This document shows, piece after piece, positions 17,901-25,072 of a stretch of 64,000 bases of DNA (position 1 is the first letter of the stretch; each line of letters starts with the position of its first letter). The translations under genes were made by a program, and so were the position numbers. The notes beneath the pieces were generated by a model, which saw nothing but the letters and a program-made list of their open reading frames with translations, was not told where the DNA came from and ran no database searches. Source of the DNA: DAOTWA01 sp963702935 (GTDB lineage: Bacteria > Chloroflexota > Anaerolineae > Anaerolineales > Anaerolineaceae); NCBI GenBank assembly GCA_963702935.1, contig OY969772.1, positions 4,402,001-4,466,000 of the forward strand, given 5' to 3'.

Positions 17901-18150
17901 GCTGCGCCTGATCGAGCTCCATATGAAGAGTGGTGAATACCAACTGGCCCTGGGCTTCTGTCAAGAAGTCCTGTCCAACGATCCCTGTTTGGAGGAAGCG
18001 CATCGCCAGGCGATGCGCGCTCACGCTGCCATCGGCAACACTGCCGCTGTCGTCCGGCAATTTGAACGCTGCCAACAAAGCCTACTGCAAGAAGTCAATC
18101 TATCCCCATCACCGCAGACCCGGGCGCTCTACGAAAGCTTGATCAGCTAA
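14917..18150 (+). CDS. Large ATP-binding TPR/BTAD transcriptional activator (MalT/AfsR-like)
   Basis: 1077 residues. The N-terminal STAND-type ATPase has Walker A APAGSGKT (42-49) and Walker B FLVILDDYHF (about 130-139), with a MalT-like ESEGWITGLLLS segment. Repeats of TPR type fill about residues 400-780 (for example NDLGVLYYTLGDYNQARYAFESVLKH and NNLGVLYHELGDYAHAINLLEQAL). The C-terminus has an OmpR-like winged helix from about 838 (LTIRALGRVQVLIDGKAV) and a BTAD domain to the end. Thus the DNA-binding part is C-terminal, as in MalT, but of the SARP/AfsR kind. Such proteins usually activate neighbouring genes after ligand or ATP binding. It is followed by a terminator at 18181, then by the repeat-peptide and NHLP-like genes on the same strand, its most likely targets. 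Confidence 0.88.
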   Translation: MSIPVTRTKIILPRRRPDLLTRQRLLDLLGELLDNKLTILTAPAGSGKTSLLVDMAYQSNMPVCWYALDPLDREFKRFIAHLISSVNHVFPEFGKQSNIALQNLSEADIDMDRLVTTIVNEAYECINQHFLVILDDYHFLDDQEEINNFLSRFLQDVDDNCHVVIASRTLLTVPDLALMVARSQVGGLGFDELAFKAEEIRALLQQNYHVPVSENAAEEMARESEGWITGLLLSTQTMWQGMTDRMRVARVSAVGLYDYLAQQVLDQQSPTIRDFLLRTSLLEEFDEELCEAVLGPAQFPGGESWGDLIEAVLRGNLFIMPVGDKGLWIRYHHLFRDFLQSRLAKENPAEEKHILQSLANVYGRRGEWEKAHALYQRLGSTDGMIELIEKAGPYLIKTGRMATLAEWIDILPPEDIGERPDLLSLRGGVAAMLGEVERGLSLLNHGEIAFRKQGDNYKLAEIYLRRSFAYRFLGKYNEALADVQEIITLTTGLENSKSLLAEALRTKGLCLRLLGRSLEAVDFLKELVGIYDSLRDVESVALVRNDLGVLYYTLGDYNQARYAFESVLKHWRKTGDLARQASVLNNLGVLYHELGDYAHAINLLEQALVSAEQSGYTRMQSFTFSSIGDIYQDLEAPEAAAEAYRRANEISKRTNDRYLLFYTTQAEIMPTRQHGENARARELLNEAVKLAHESGSGYEESLCKLQAGRLALADNKLDQAVENFQAAVQGFEKSGQPAEKARSLLYFAYAQHANGEKQGAFKNLGQAFDLAIDLENNHALIVTGREVRALLELAQKQADLSQKAGQLINQIARFDADIVSLRRRLRRQASVVPFAQPRLTIRALGRVQVLIDGKAVPSNAWQAQAARDLLFLLLANSEGMTKEAIGAIFWPDSSPSQLKLQFKNTIYRLRHALDLDAVILEDDNYRFNPTLDYEYDVESFLSKLEQAKAAENNVKEIAALKAATRLYKGPYLTDSVDTWVWSERERLNKAYVEAMLRLIELHMKSGEYQLALGFCQEVLSNDPCLEEAHRQAMRAHAAIGNTAAVVRQFERCQQSLLQEVNLSPSPQTRALYESLIS

Positions 18151-18180
18151 ATACGTTCCTGCCAAAGGGCCAAAAGGTAT

Positions 18181-18208
18181 CCAGCCGATAAATCGAGCTG
18201 GTTTTTTT
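18181..18208 (+). terminator. Rho-independent terminator after the BTAD regulator
   Basis: CCAGC-CGA-TAAA-TCG-A-GCTGG forms an 8-pair stem with a single bulge, followed by seven T residues. It separates the regulator from the small-peptide genes, which therefore need their own promoter in 18209-18298. Confidence 0.75.
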
Positions 18209-18310
18209 GGTTTTCTAATCTATTTGAGCCTGTTTCGTATCCACCTTCGAAGCCTCCTCGTTGCCATAATGGATACAAGCTGATCAATAAAATTTTCTTG
18301 GAGGCATCTG

Positions 18311-18496
18311 ATGAAGTCCTTAACCTGCACACTCTCCCGCAATTCTTCCCCAATGAGCGATGGTGGCTTGGGTCACCGCACTTCCTCCCCAATGAGCGAT
18401 GGCGGGTTGGGTCACCGCAGTTCGGCCCCCATGAGCGACGGCGGCTTGGGCCACCGCACCTCTGCGCCGATGAGCGATGGTGGTTTAGGACATTAA
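18311..18496 (+). CDS. 61-residue tandem-repeat peptide, unrecognised, candidate multi-core precursor
   Basis: A GGAGG sequence stands 7 bases before the ATG. The product is a 9-residue leader, MKSLTCTLS, followed by four exact 13-residue units R-[NTS]-S-[SA]-P-M-S-D-G-G-L-G-H and a TAA. The block PMSDGGLGH is identical in all four units, but seven of its nine codons vary silently (CCA/CCC/CCG, GAT/GAC, GGT/GGC/GGG/GGA, TTG/TTA, CAC/CAT). Replacements occur only at unit positions 2 and 4. This shows selection on the peptide rather than on DNA or RNA. I recognise no family. The only Cys is in the leader, and there is no signal peptide. An NHLP-like protein gene follows 150 bases downstream. 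Candidates are a multi-core peptide precursor, a repeat-type signal, or a small structural peptide. Confidence 0.75.
   Translation: MKSLTCTLSRNSSPMSDGGLGHRTSSPMSDGGLGHRSSAPMSDGGLGHRTSAPMSDGGLGH
18338..18493 (+). repeat. Four tandem 39-bp coding repeats
   Basis: The units are 18338-18376, 18377-18415, 18416-18454 and 18455-18493. Each begins CGC (Arg) and ends CAC or CAT (His). Differences between units are mostly at third codon positions. Confidence 0.9.
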
Positions 18497-18589
18497 TCAG
18501 GCAATACAGCGATCTCTCTGGTTAGCGCATTCATAGATGCCTCGTTGAGTCCAGCCTTGGCGCTGCCAGCGAATCTAAAGACCTTCAGT

Positions 18590-18611
18590 GATAACCTGGT
18601 AATTCGTTATC
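18590..18611 (+). promoter_or_regulatory. Short inverted repeat upstream of the NHLP-like gene
   Basis: GATAAC-N10-GTTATC lies 35 bases before the start of the 90-codon gene. It is the only structure seen in the 149-base gap between the two small genes. It may be an operator or an mRNA hairpin; it is too short to be sure. Confidence 0.25.
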
Positions 18612-18645
18612 TCTGGCATCCGTATTCGATCTAAAGGAGTGAAAC

Positions 18646-18918
18646 ATGGCTACACCTCTTCATCAAACCCCTCCCTCTACCAATATCAGCCGCTTGCTTA
18701 CCGCCGCTGTTGTAAACCAGAATTTCCGCAAGCTGTTGCTCACCAACCCGGAGAAAGCTCTGAAAACCGGTTATAACGGAGAAGCTTTCCGCCTGGATCG
18801 CGACGAACAGGAGCTAATCCTCTCCATTCAGGCCACTTCGCTGAGTGACTTCGCCTCCAAGGTTGCCAGCCCCTCTCGCAAGAGCCAGGTCTCTCGGAAG
18901 AACAGCTTCATCGTATAA
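18646..18918 (+). CDS. NHLP-clan (Os1348-like) small protein, possible RiPP leader/precursor
   Basis: 90 residues, with AAAGGAGTGAAAC directly before the ATG. The core, ISRLLTAAVVNQNFRKLLLT (about 14-33), continues NPEKALKTGYNGEAFRLDRDEQELILSI and ends in a QATSLSDFAS element. The pattern V-x(3)-F-R-x-L-L-x-[ND]-P-x-x-A-L is that of the nitrile-hydratase-like leader peptide clan. The GYNGxxFxLxxxE and ATSLxDFA elements fit the Os1348 type found in Chloroflexota. The C-terminal tail KVASPSRKSQVSRKNSFIV is Ser/Lys/Arg-rich and has no Cys, and no double-Gly cleavage site is visible. No modifying enzyme (YcaO, lanthionine synthetase, radical SAM) or peptidase-transporter is encoded nearby, so a RiPP role is a hypothesis. 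Confidence 0.7.
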   Translation: MATPLHQTPPSTNISRLLTAAVVNQNFRKLLLTNPEKALKTGYNGEAFRLDRDEQELILSIQATSLSDFASKVASPSRKSQVSRKNSFIV

Positions 18919-18936
18919 GCAATCTTTAGCTAAAAA

Positions 18937-18977
18937 GTGAGATCCCGGCGTGAGACGGGCATCTCACAAAGCTTTTT
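18937..18977 (+). terminator. Rho-independent terminator of the small-peptide genes
   Basis: GTGAGAT-C-CCG pairs with CGG-GC-ATCTCAC around a loop of about 9 bases, with TTTTT following at 18973-18977. It lies 19 bases after the stop of the NHLP-like gene and separates that gene from the HD-GYP gene. Confidence 0.7.
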
Positions 18978-18991
18978 AAACAATAATTTGG

Positions 18992-19020
18992 TTGCGGTCT
19001 TTAGAGAAAGAGAATAAACA
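18992..19020 (+). promoter_or_regulatory. Candidate promoter for the HD-GYP gene
   Basis: TTGCGG (18992-18997), a 17-base spacer, then TAAACA (19015-19020). It lies just after the terminator and about 110 bases before the start codon. Confidence 0.3.
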
Positions 19021-19129
19021 TATCAAATAGGCCAGAACTGGTGATACTCAACGGATTGAATAGTGCGTCTGTCAAATCGTGTACCGACCTTGAGATCATC
19101 AATGCAACTAACATCGTGGAGTAAAGTCA

Positions 19130-20194
19130 ATGGTACAAGGAGCTCTAGATTACAGACAGATGGAATTCATCAAGGAGACCCCGCTTGAATTATCCGCGAG
19201 TATGCGGTTAATTCCGGGAAATACTTTTATCTTTCCCGCGGTTTTGTCTCAGATGAATAGAATACTTGATTCCGAAGGGGCTGCCCTGGTTCGGTATTAT
19301 CCGACGAGTGGGGAAGTCTATTTTGAGCTTACCAGCGGTATCTGGCAAGAGCTTTCCGGAAAATATTATCGGTTAAGCGACGAAATGGTCAACCTGGTGA
19401 CCACTTGGGGGCAAATTATTGAGGATCGCCAATCGTATTACGAGAAAGACTTACATCCCAGAGACCTGCCCGGAAATATGCGTGTCTTGGCTCACGCACC
19501 TATTTCCAGATCAGGATCGAGCATCGAAGCACTATGGCTTGGCCGCCAATCAACGTTCAGTAACAAAGAGTTGCACCAAATGCATACGATCAGCGATACT
19601 CTCTCCAATGCCATGTACACCCTCAGCACTTTTGGGCAACTGAAAGTCTCCCCCAGCGAAACCGTGCAAGCCCTGACCAAAATTATGGCGGTCTGTGATG
19701 CCAAAACCTATTATCACAGCATGCGTCTGGTTCCCTGGGCTGAGGCCACTGCCCGGAATTTAGGGCTATCCGAAAGAGAGATTCTCAAAATCCGCTGGGC
19801 GGCGCTCTTGCATGATATCGGCAAGATCACCATTCCGGACCACATCCTCTCCAAACCGGGACCCTATACCTCCGAGGAATGGACGATCATGAAGCGCCAC
19901 CCCGAAGTCGGTGCCATGATCGTAGCGCCCATCCGGCGCCTGACAGATGTGGCCGAGATCATTCAGACCCATCACGAAAAATTTGACGGCAGCGGCTATC
20001 CTTTTGGCCTGAAAGGGGATAAGATCCCCATCAGCGCCCGCATCGTTTCCGTAGTAGATGCTTACGGAGCCATGACCGAGAATCGCTCTTATCGCCGCGC
20101 TCTCGATCATCTCAGCGCGCTAACAGAGATCAGGCGTTGCAGTGGAACAGACTTCGATCCCAAAGTCTGCAACGCATTCATGAGATTATTCTGA
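19130..20194 (+). CDS. HD-GYP domain phosphodiesterase with N-terminal GAF-like sensor
   Basis: 354 residues; GTGGAGTAAAGTCA precedes the ATG. Residues 20-185 look like a divergent GAF domain (PAVLSQMNRILDSEGAALVRYYP ... LAHAPISRSGSSIEALWLGR). From about 190 the HD-GYP domain has HSMRLVPWAEATARNLGL, LLHDIGKITIPD (HD, about 226-232), MKRHPEVGAMI, IIQTHHEKFDGSGYP (HHE..GYP, about 276-290) and ARIVSVVDAYGAM. All metal-ligand motifs of active HD-GYP enzymes are present, so hydrolysis of cyclic di-GMP or a related dinucleotide is likely. There is no membrane segment. Its position next to the small-peptide genes suggests a signalling link, though it has its own terminator-separated transcript. Confidence 0.88.
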   Translation: MVQGALDYRQMEFIKETPLELSASMRLIPGNTFIFPAVLSQMNRILDSEGAALVRYYPTSGEVYFELTSGIWQELSGKYYRLSDEMVNLVTTWGQIIEDRQSYYEKDLHPRDLPGNMRVLAHAPISRSGSSIEALWLGRQSTFSNKELHQMHTISDTLSNAMYTLSTFGQLKVSPSETVQALTKIMAVCDAKTYYHSMRLVPWAEATARNLGLSEREILKIRWAALLHDIGKITIPDHILSKPGPYTSEEWTIMKRHPEVGAMIVAPIRRLTDVAEIIQTHHEKFDGSGYPFGLKGDKIPISARIVSVVDAYGAMTENRSYRRALDHLSALTEIRRCSGTDFDPKVCNAFMRLF

Positions 20195-20291
20195 TTTAGG
20201 GTGGGGGGCCGAATGCATCGACGCCGGATTGCCGGCTGTTGTAAATTTTATTCGAATTGATTTTATCCAGCAATTAAGCCCCCTAATTAAG

Positions 20292-20322
20292 AGGCTGGCG
20301 GTTCGGGGAGTGCCGCCAGCCT
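20292..20322. terminator. Terminator hairpin between convergent genes
   Basis: AGGCTGGCGG and CCGCCAGCCT form a perfect 10-base stem with an 11-base loop, followed on the plus strand by TCGATTTT. It lies between the HD-GYP gene (plus) and the VWA gene (minus) and may serve both. Confidence 0.7.
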
Positions 20323-20364
20323 TCGATTTTAACAGGAGATCGTCTCCGAAAGTCGTCTACCCGC

Positions 20365-22692
20365 TCAACATTTCAAGCTCTTGGGGTCGAGGCCAATTTT
20401 CAGAGTTACCTTCGGGTTGCTGGTCCTGACCACCCGGGCTTGTGGATCGAAATACGCAAAGGGTTCCTCCCCATTGGCATCTCGGATGGCAGTCAAGGCT
20501 GCCTTCCTCTCTACCACGAATTCAACTCCCTCCAGGCCTTCAATGACGAGATCCGCCTTTGAGCTGCTGCCAACGGTTACTTTATCGGTATGGTGTGCCT
20601 CGCCTATTTCAAAGAGCGAGATGGGTTCCAGGGCTGCCGAGCCGCTGCGGCAGACCAGAATGTAACCTTCCGGCGGATCGGTAAAGACGCGCATACGTAC
20701 CAATGGCCAGACCCACAAGTAACCGGCCACTAATAAGAACGCGCCCCCCAGGCCAAACAACATGCCCTGGATGGGAAGGCATCCATTGGAGCTGGCCAGC
20801 CCATAGGTGTCCGGGCAACGGTCCTGAAGATCATTCACACCATCCCCGTCTCGGTCGGGCACGGGGGTGGGCGGGGGAGGCGGCGGGGAAGTTGACGTAG
20901 GAAGAGGGGTTGGAGTGCAGGCAGGGGGGATCACTTGCACCTGCACGCTCTTTTGGGAAGACGGCAGCTCAGTTCCATCACTGAACTGGCCCATCAATTC
21001 GACCGTAAAGTTAACGTTTTGCTGCGTGGAGCAAGTCAGAGTGGCGATCTCCGGTTGGCACAGATCCGTTAAATCACCGCTAAAAACGCCATCCGCTGAA
21101 GATTGAAGATAGACTTCGCCATGGGCGCTGAATACTCTCACTTGTACGGGGGTATCCTGGCTGGAATCGTAATCTCCCAACGAAACGCGCAGGTCGCTAT
21201 GCCAGTCCTGGCCGCACACCAGGGGTTGCGGCGCCGCAGAACGGATGTAAGGAATACGGCCAATATCCATGAGCAGGCGAGCCGACGCGATCGGCACGCT
21301 TTCCGTGGGCTGTTCGCCGGCCTGGCCGGCGCTGATTTCGAAAATAAACCGGCCCGGCTGGTCTCCAATCTGTGGATATAACTTCAGAGGGTCTACATCC
21401 AGCTCGTAAATTCCATCGGCGCCGTTCACCGGAGCCGTTATATCTGGGAGAGATTGTGTCTGGCCGGACGGATTGATGACCTTGGTCTGTATTTTTTGCG
21501 GATCCTTTACGACCGCCCCATTTGAATCCACCAGGCTGAACTTGATGGCGATCCCGCCCGAGGGAGACTGGCGGTCGACTGTCCGGTACACGTTGGTAAT
21601 ATCCGCGGGCGTGCTGATGGGCGAAAGAAAATTGATTCGATACGTGCCTTCACGGTCGATCAGCACCGTGACGGGAGAGCTCGAGGTGATCTTCCAGTTG
21701 CTATCCTTGAGCTCATCTTTCAGGCGCGGGGAGCTGATAGAGTACACCTCCACCGGGTTTTCTTTCCCCCGAAAATAGCCAACTCCCGGGTCGTCGGTTT
21801 GAACCACATCCCCGTTGGAGTCCTCGATTTGCACCTTCCCGGCGTCATTGGCCGAGCTGCGGATGACGGTGACGACAATTTTCTGCAAGTAGTTGCTGAC
21901 GTAGAAATTCAAAGGTTGGTTGGGAGAAACCGCGATTCCCTTGGTGGGGATTGTGTTCTGCAACTGTCCGATGATTCCGTTATAAGTCTCCTCGATCTGC
22001 GTTGCATCTTTGATCAGATAAACGAAGATCGAGTTGTAACGCGTTTGAAGCTGCTGCCAAAATTGGATGTAGCTTTGATAATCGCTTGAGGTGCCTTTTT
22101 GACTTTGATTCTGCAGGAGAAGCACGAATAGCGGTGTATCGGCGTTCTTGCTGATCAGATCCTCGATCTGGGTAAAGCCCTGGCCTTCGGTCGGCCACGG
22201 GATGCCATCCGTAATCAGCACGATTGCCGGAAGATTGGAAAGCCGCCGGTTGGGAGAATTTTTGAACTCATCGTAAGCCATCTGAAGGGCGGGTACCATC
22301 CGTGTAGCAAGTTGCGGCTTGGGGTTGGCAATATCCTTGGCCACCTGATCGCGAATCGCGCTGATTGGCTGCAATGGGGTGACCAGGTCCGGTTTGTCTC
22401 CTACGCTGATGACCCCTACCTGATAATCTGCTTCATTGGGCTCGGCGAATCCAAGGCGAGCGATGAAGAGGTCGGCGCCAACGATGCGCAAAAAATCCGG
22501 GTCGCTCCCATAAAGGTCGCAGCCGGGAAGGATCTGGTTGGCCGGAAACATGCTGCAAGAATTGTCGATCAATATCATCATATCGATCGGCTTGCGGACT
22601 TCGACCGTTTGCGCCGAAGCCTTCAGCGGGAAAGAAACGATGAGAGAGAAAACGAGAACGATGTACAACAATCGGATCTTCGCAAAGTGCAT
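20365..22692 (-). CDS. Membrane-anchored VWA-domain surface protein with TSP3-like calcium motif
   Basis: About 775 residues. A signal peptide (AKIRLLYIVLVFSLIVSFPLKASA) is followed by a VWA domain beginning KPIDMMILIDNSCSM, which holds the D-x-S-x-S metal site, with VLITDGIPWP as a further metal loop (to about residue 260). Beta-sandwich domains follow. Near residue 640 come a Pro/Thr linker and a thrombospondin-3-like calcium loop, DRDGDGVNDLQDRCPD. A transmembrane helix, GMLFGLGGAFLLVAGYLWVW, comes next. The last 95 residues (VTVGSSSKADLVIEGLEG) resemble a cytoplasmic FHA-like beta-sandwich. ATG 22692 has GGAAGAGGG before it. It probably links extracellular adhesion to intracellular binding. 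The NBR1-Ig lipoprotein gene lies upstream on the same strand. Confidence 0.8.
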   Translation of the reverse strand: MHFAKIRLLYIVLVFSLIVSFPLKASAQTVEVRKPIDMMILIDNSCSMFPANQILPGCDLYGSDPDFLRIVGADLFIARLGFAEPNEADYQVGVISVGDKPDLVTPLQPISAIRDQVAKDIANPKPQLATRMVPALQMAYDEFKNSPNRRLSNLPAIVLITDGIPWPTEGQGFTQIEDLISKNADTPLFVLLLQNQSQKGTSSDYQSYIQFWQQLQTRYNSIFVYLIKDATQIEETYNGIIGQLQNTIPTKGIAVSPNQPLNFYVSNYLQKIVVTVIRSSANDAGKVQIEDSNGDVVQTDDPGVGYFRGKENPVEVYSISSPRLKDELKDSNWKITSSSPVTVLIDREGTYRINFLSPISTPADITNVYRTVDRQSPSGGIAIKFSLVDSNGAVVKDPQKIQTKVINPSGQTQSLPDITAPVNGADGIYELDVDPLKLYPQIGDQPGRFIFEISAGQAGEQPTESVPIASARLLMDIGRIPYIRSAAPQPLVCGQDWHSDLRVSLGDYDSSQDTPVQVRVFSAHGEVYLQSSADGVFSGDLTDLCQPEIATLTCSTQQNVNFTVELMGQFSDGTELPSSQKSVQVQVIPPACTPTPLPTSTSPPPPPPTPVPDRDGDGVNDLQDRCPDTYGLASSNGCLPIQGMLFGLGGAFLLVAGYLWVWPLVRMRVFTDPPEGYILVCRSGSAALEPISLFEIGEAHHTDKVTVGSSSKADLVIEGLEGVEFVVERKAALTAIRDANGEEPFAYFDPQARVVRTSNPKVTLKIGLDPKSLKC

Positions 22693-22778
22693 GGTGAGCC
22701 CTCTTCCCGTTAACAATGCCTGCATCCACCCTGATGATACGAAGTCACTTATAACTAGATTATAACCTACAATTCATT

Positions 22779-23693
22779 CTACTTGCAGACCACGCTATAA
22801 GCGACCTGGTTCGACACGATGCTATTGGGGGAAATAATTATTAACTGATAGTTTCCGCCGTTAGAGGTAACCCAAACCGTGGAAACAGTCTGCTGCCCTG
22901 CCTCAGAGAAAGTAATGCTCTCGAGTGGACCGATATCCGTCCCATCGCGCAGCCATTGGTATTGGACGGTCCCCGGGGCCGTCGCCGTGATCGAGCCGGC
23001 GATGGTCAAGGTCGCGGGACAGGGGCCTTCGTAATTGGGTGGAGAGACCACTGCCCACACATTGCTCACCTTGAAAGGCGCCAGGGTAGGGGTCGGAGTA
23101 GGCAGCACGACCTGGATATCGACGTAAAAAGGCTCGTCGGCAAGCGGCCCCACCCCAAACAGGTTTCCTTGCGGGGTCAGCAGTTTCCAGTAGGAGCGGT
23201 AGGTGCCGGGAATTGCCGGCGCCGTCAAATTCACTGAAACATCCACGCTTTCGCCGGGAGGAACGAGCTTCCCCAGTGGCGCAGACTTCAGGCCCATCTC
23301 CTGCCCGGTCAGGTAGAGGATGGAATAATCGCTCGTCCAGGTCGAAGAGCCGGCATTTTTCAATCTCCAGGTCTTGGTAAAAGCTTGCCCCGGCGAGAAG
23401 ACGGTGCCATCCGGAACGGTCACGTCATCGATAAAATCTGCTTTGTTGGGAAACAGCGTTGGAGTTGGTTCCCCGGGCTGGATCGTCCCCAGGGGCAATT
23501 GCATGGCCACCGCCGTCTGGGTCGCAGCGGCATCGATCGCCGTATCCACAGCCATCTGGGTCAACTGAACGGCTGCCGTAGACGTTTGGCTGACGCCGGA
23601 CTTATCTACGGAAGGAAGATTACACGCTGTAAGCCAGGCGCATAAGACAAGGCTAATACTACCTAATAACGCGGCGTGCTTTTTCAGGCTCAT
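22779..23693 (-). CDS. Lipoprotein with NBR1-type Ig-like domain
   Basis: About 304 residues. The start MSLKKHAALLGSISLVLCAWLTAC is a lipoprotein signal peptide with the lipidated Cys at about 24. I chose this ATG, not those 6 or 15 bases earlier, because GGAG lies upstream at good spacing. The central part, DVTVPDGTVFSPGQAFTKTWRLKNAG ... STWTSDYSILYLTG ... PGTYRSYWKLLTPQG, matches the NBR1-type Ig-like domain common in Chloroflexota surface proteins. It has the aromatic residues of W-R-L-x-N-x-G and S-x-W-x-L. A Pro/Thr linker and a second beta-sandwich (about 215-304) follow. It probably forms an operon with the VWA gene and displays binding domains outside the membrane. Confidence 0.8.
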   Translation of the reverse strand: MSLKKHAALLGSISLVLCAWLTACNLPSVDKSGVSQTSTAAVQLTQMAVDTAIDAAATQTAVAMQLPLGTIQPGEPTPTLFPNKADFIDDVTVPDGTVFSPGQAFTKTWRLKNAGSSTWTSDYSILYLTGQEMGLKSAPLGKLVPPGESVDVSVNLTAPAIPGTYRSYWKLLTPQGNLFGVGPLADEPFYVDIQVVLPTPTPTLAPFKVSNVWAVVSPPNYEGPCPATLTIAGSITATAPGTVQYQWLRDGTDIGPLESITFSEAGQQTVSTVWVTSNGGNYQLIIISPNSIVSNQVAYSVVCK

Positions 23694-23851
23694 CTTCTCC
23701 ATCCTCATTGGTTGATTATCTAACTCAGATCCTTCAATTTCGCGGCGCTAAAAAAATACTCCTTTCTTTAAAACCCCAATCTTGTCCTTATGATAAAATA
23801 CTGCATAAGGCAATTTTTTTCAACTAAATAAGGAGGAGAGTTTTAGAAACC

Positions 23852-24998
23852 ATGCCCCACCTCGAATCCGAGCATTCTTTCAAGCTTGGTTTACCCAGAA
23901 TGCACAATGAGCCGGGTGAAAAGCGGGACTTCCTGCCCGATTTCGTGCAGCGCGCAGTCGAGCGCGGCTTTCACCTGGTTCTGGAACACGGTTACGGCTC
24001 AGGCATGGGGTTTACCGAGGACGACTACCTGCGCCTGGCTCCGTCGATTATTTTTGCCGACCACGCTGCCACCTTCCAGCAAGATTGCGTGCTCGTCCTG
24101 CGCTGCCCACACGACGACGAGCTGCGCCAGATGCACCACGGCGCATGTTTGATCTCTATGCTCCATTATCCCACCCGCCCCCAACGGGTGCGCCTTTTAC
24201 GCTCTCTAGGCATCGAAGGGCTTTCCCTGGATTCTATCAAAGATGATACGGGCCGGCGTGTCGTTGAAAATCTGCGCGCAGTTGCCTGGAACGGGACGGA
24301 AGTTGCCTTCAAGGTCTTGCGCAATGTCTACCCCCCTCCCGGTTTTGAAAGTCCGGGACGCCCGCCCATCCGGGTAACCCTGATGGGCGCGGGGGCAGTA
24401 GGCACGCAGGTCGTCCAGGCCGCCGTTCGTTATGGCAACCTGGCCTATTGGAAGGAACAGTTGTCGCGCCAAACGCCGGGGGTAATGCTGACTGTGGTGG
24501 ATATCGATATCACTCGCAACGAAGAAGCCATGCGAGAGATTTCTATCGCGAACGGACATGCTCATCGACGCCACGCAACGTCCCGATGCGTCCGTTCCCG
24601 TAATCCCCAATGCCTGGCTGGCAGAGATGCCTTTGAGCGCGGTCTTGCTAGACCTTTCGGTGGATCCTTATGATTGCTCCGTCCAGCCCCCTGAAGTAAA
24701 AGGCATCGAGGGCATTCCCCAGGGGAATCTGGACCAATATATTTTCACCCCGGACGATCCTGCTTATAAGCTGCTGCCGCCTTGCGTGGAGACCACCCAT
24801 CGCCGCCACGCCGTCTCTTGCTATTCCTGGCCGGGAATCTACCCGAAGGAATGCATGACTGTTTACGGCTACCAGATTACCCCCATCCTGCGCACGATCG
24901 CGGAGAGTGGAGGCATCCAGAACATTAACCCGCAGGGGACGTTCTTTCACAGGGCGATTAGCAGGGCCATCCTTTCCCGCTGGTCTGCGCGCACTTAA
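23852..24998 (+). CDS. Alanine dehydrogenase/PNT-like oxidoreductase, copy 1, frameshifted
   Basis: About 380 residues. The N-terminal alanine-dehydrogenase/PNT-like domain reads LGLPRMHNEPGEKRDFLPDFV, LEHGYGSGMGFTEDDY and ISMLHYPTRPQRVRLL. The NAD domain has VTLMGAGAVGTQVVQAA. After MREI the frame is lost at about 24539; removing one A gives MREFLSRTDMLIDATQRPDAS. The rest (IPQGNLDQYIF, HAVSCYSWPGIYPKECM) continues in the new frame. The downstream gene is a full-length paralogue. The chemistry (amino acid or saccharopine-type dehydrogenation) cannot be fixed. AAGGAGGAG lies about 15 bases before the ATG, unusually far. Confidence 0.72.
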
Positions 24999-25072
24999 GC
25001 GTTGGCGATCGCTCTTGCCTGGAGGTTCCTCCAAAGTATCCATACAAATTTACACAAGGAAGGGAGTAAGCT

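Noticed and set aside
18338..18493. 39-bp tandem repeats as a CRISPR or minisatellite
   Set aside because: No spacers; units abut directly, stay in frame, and vary at silent positions, so they are coding.
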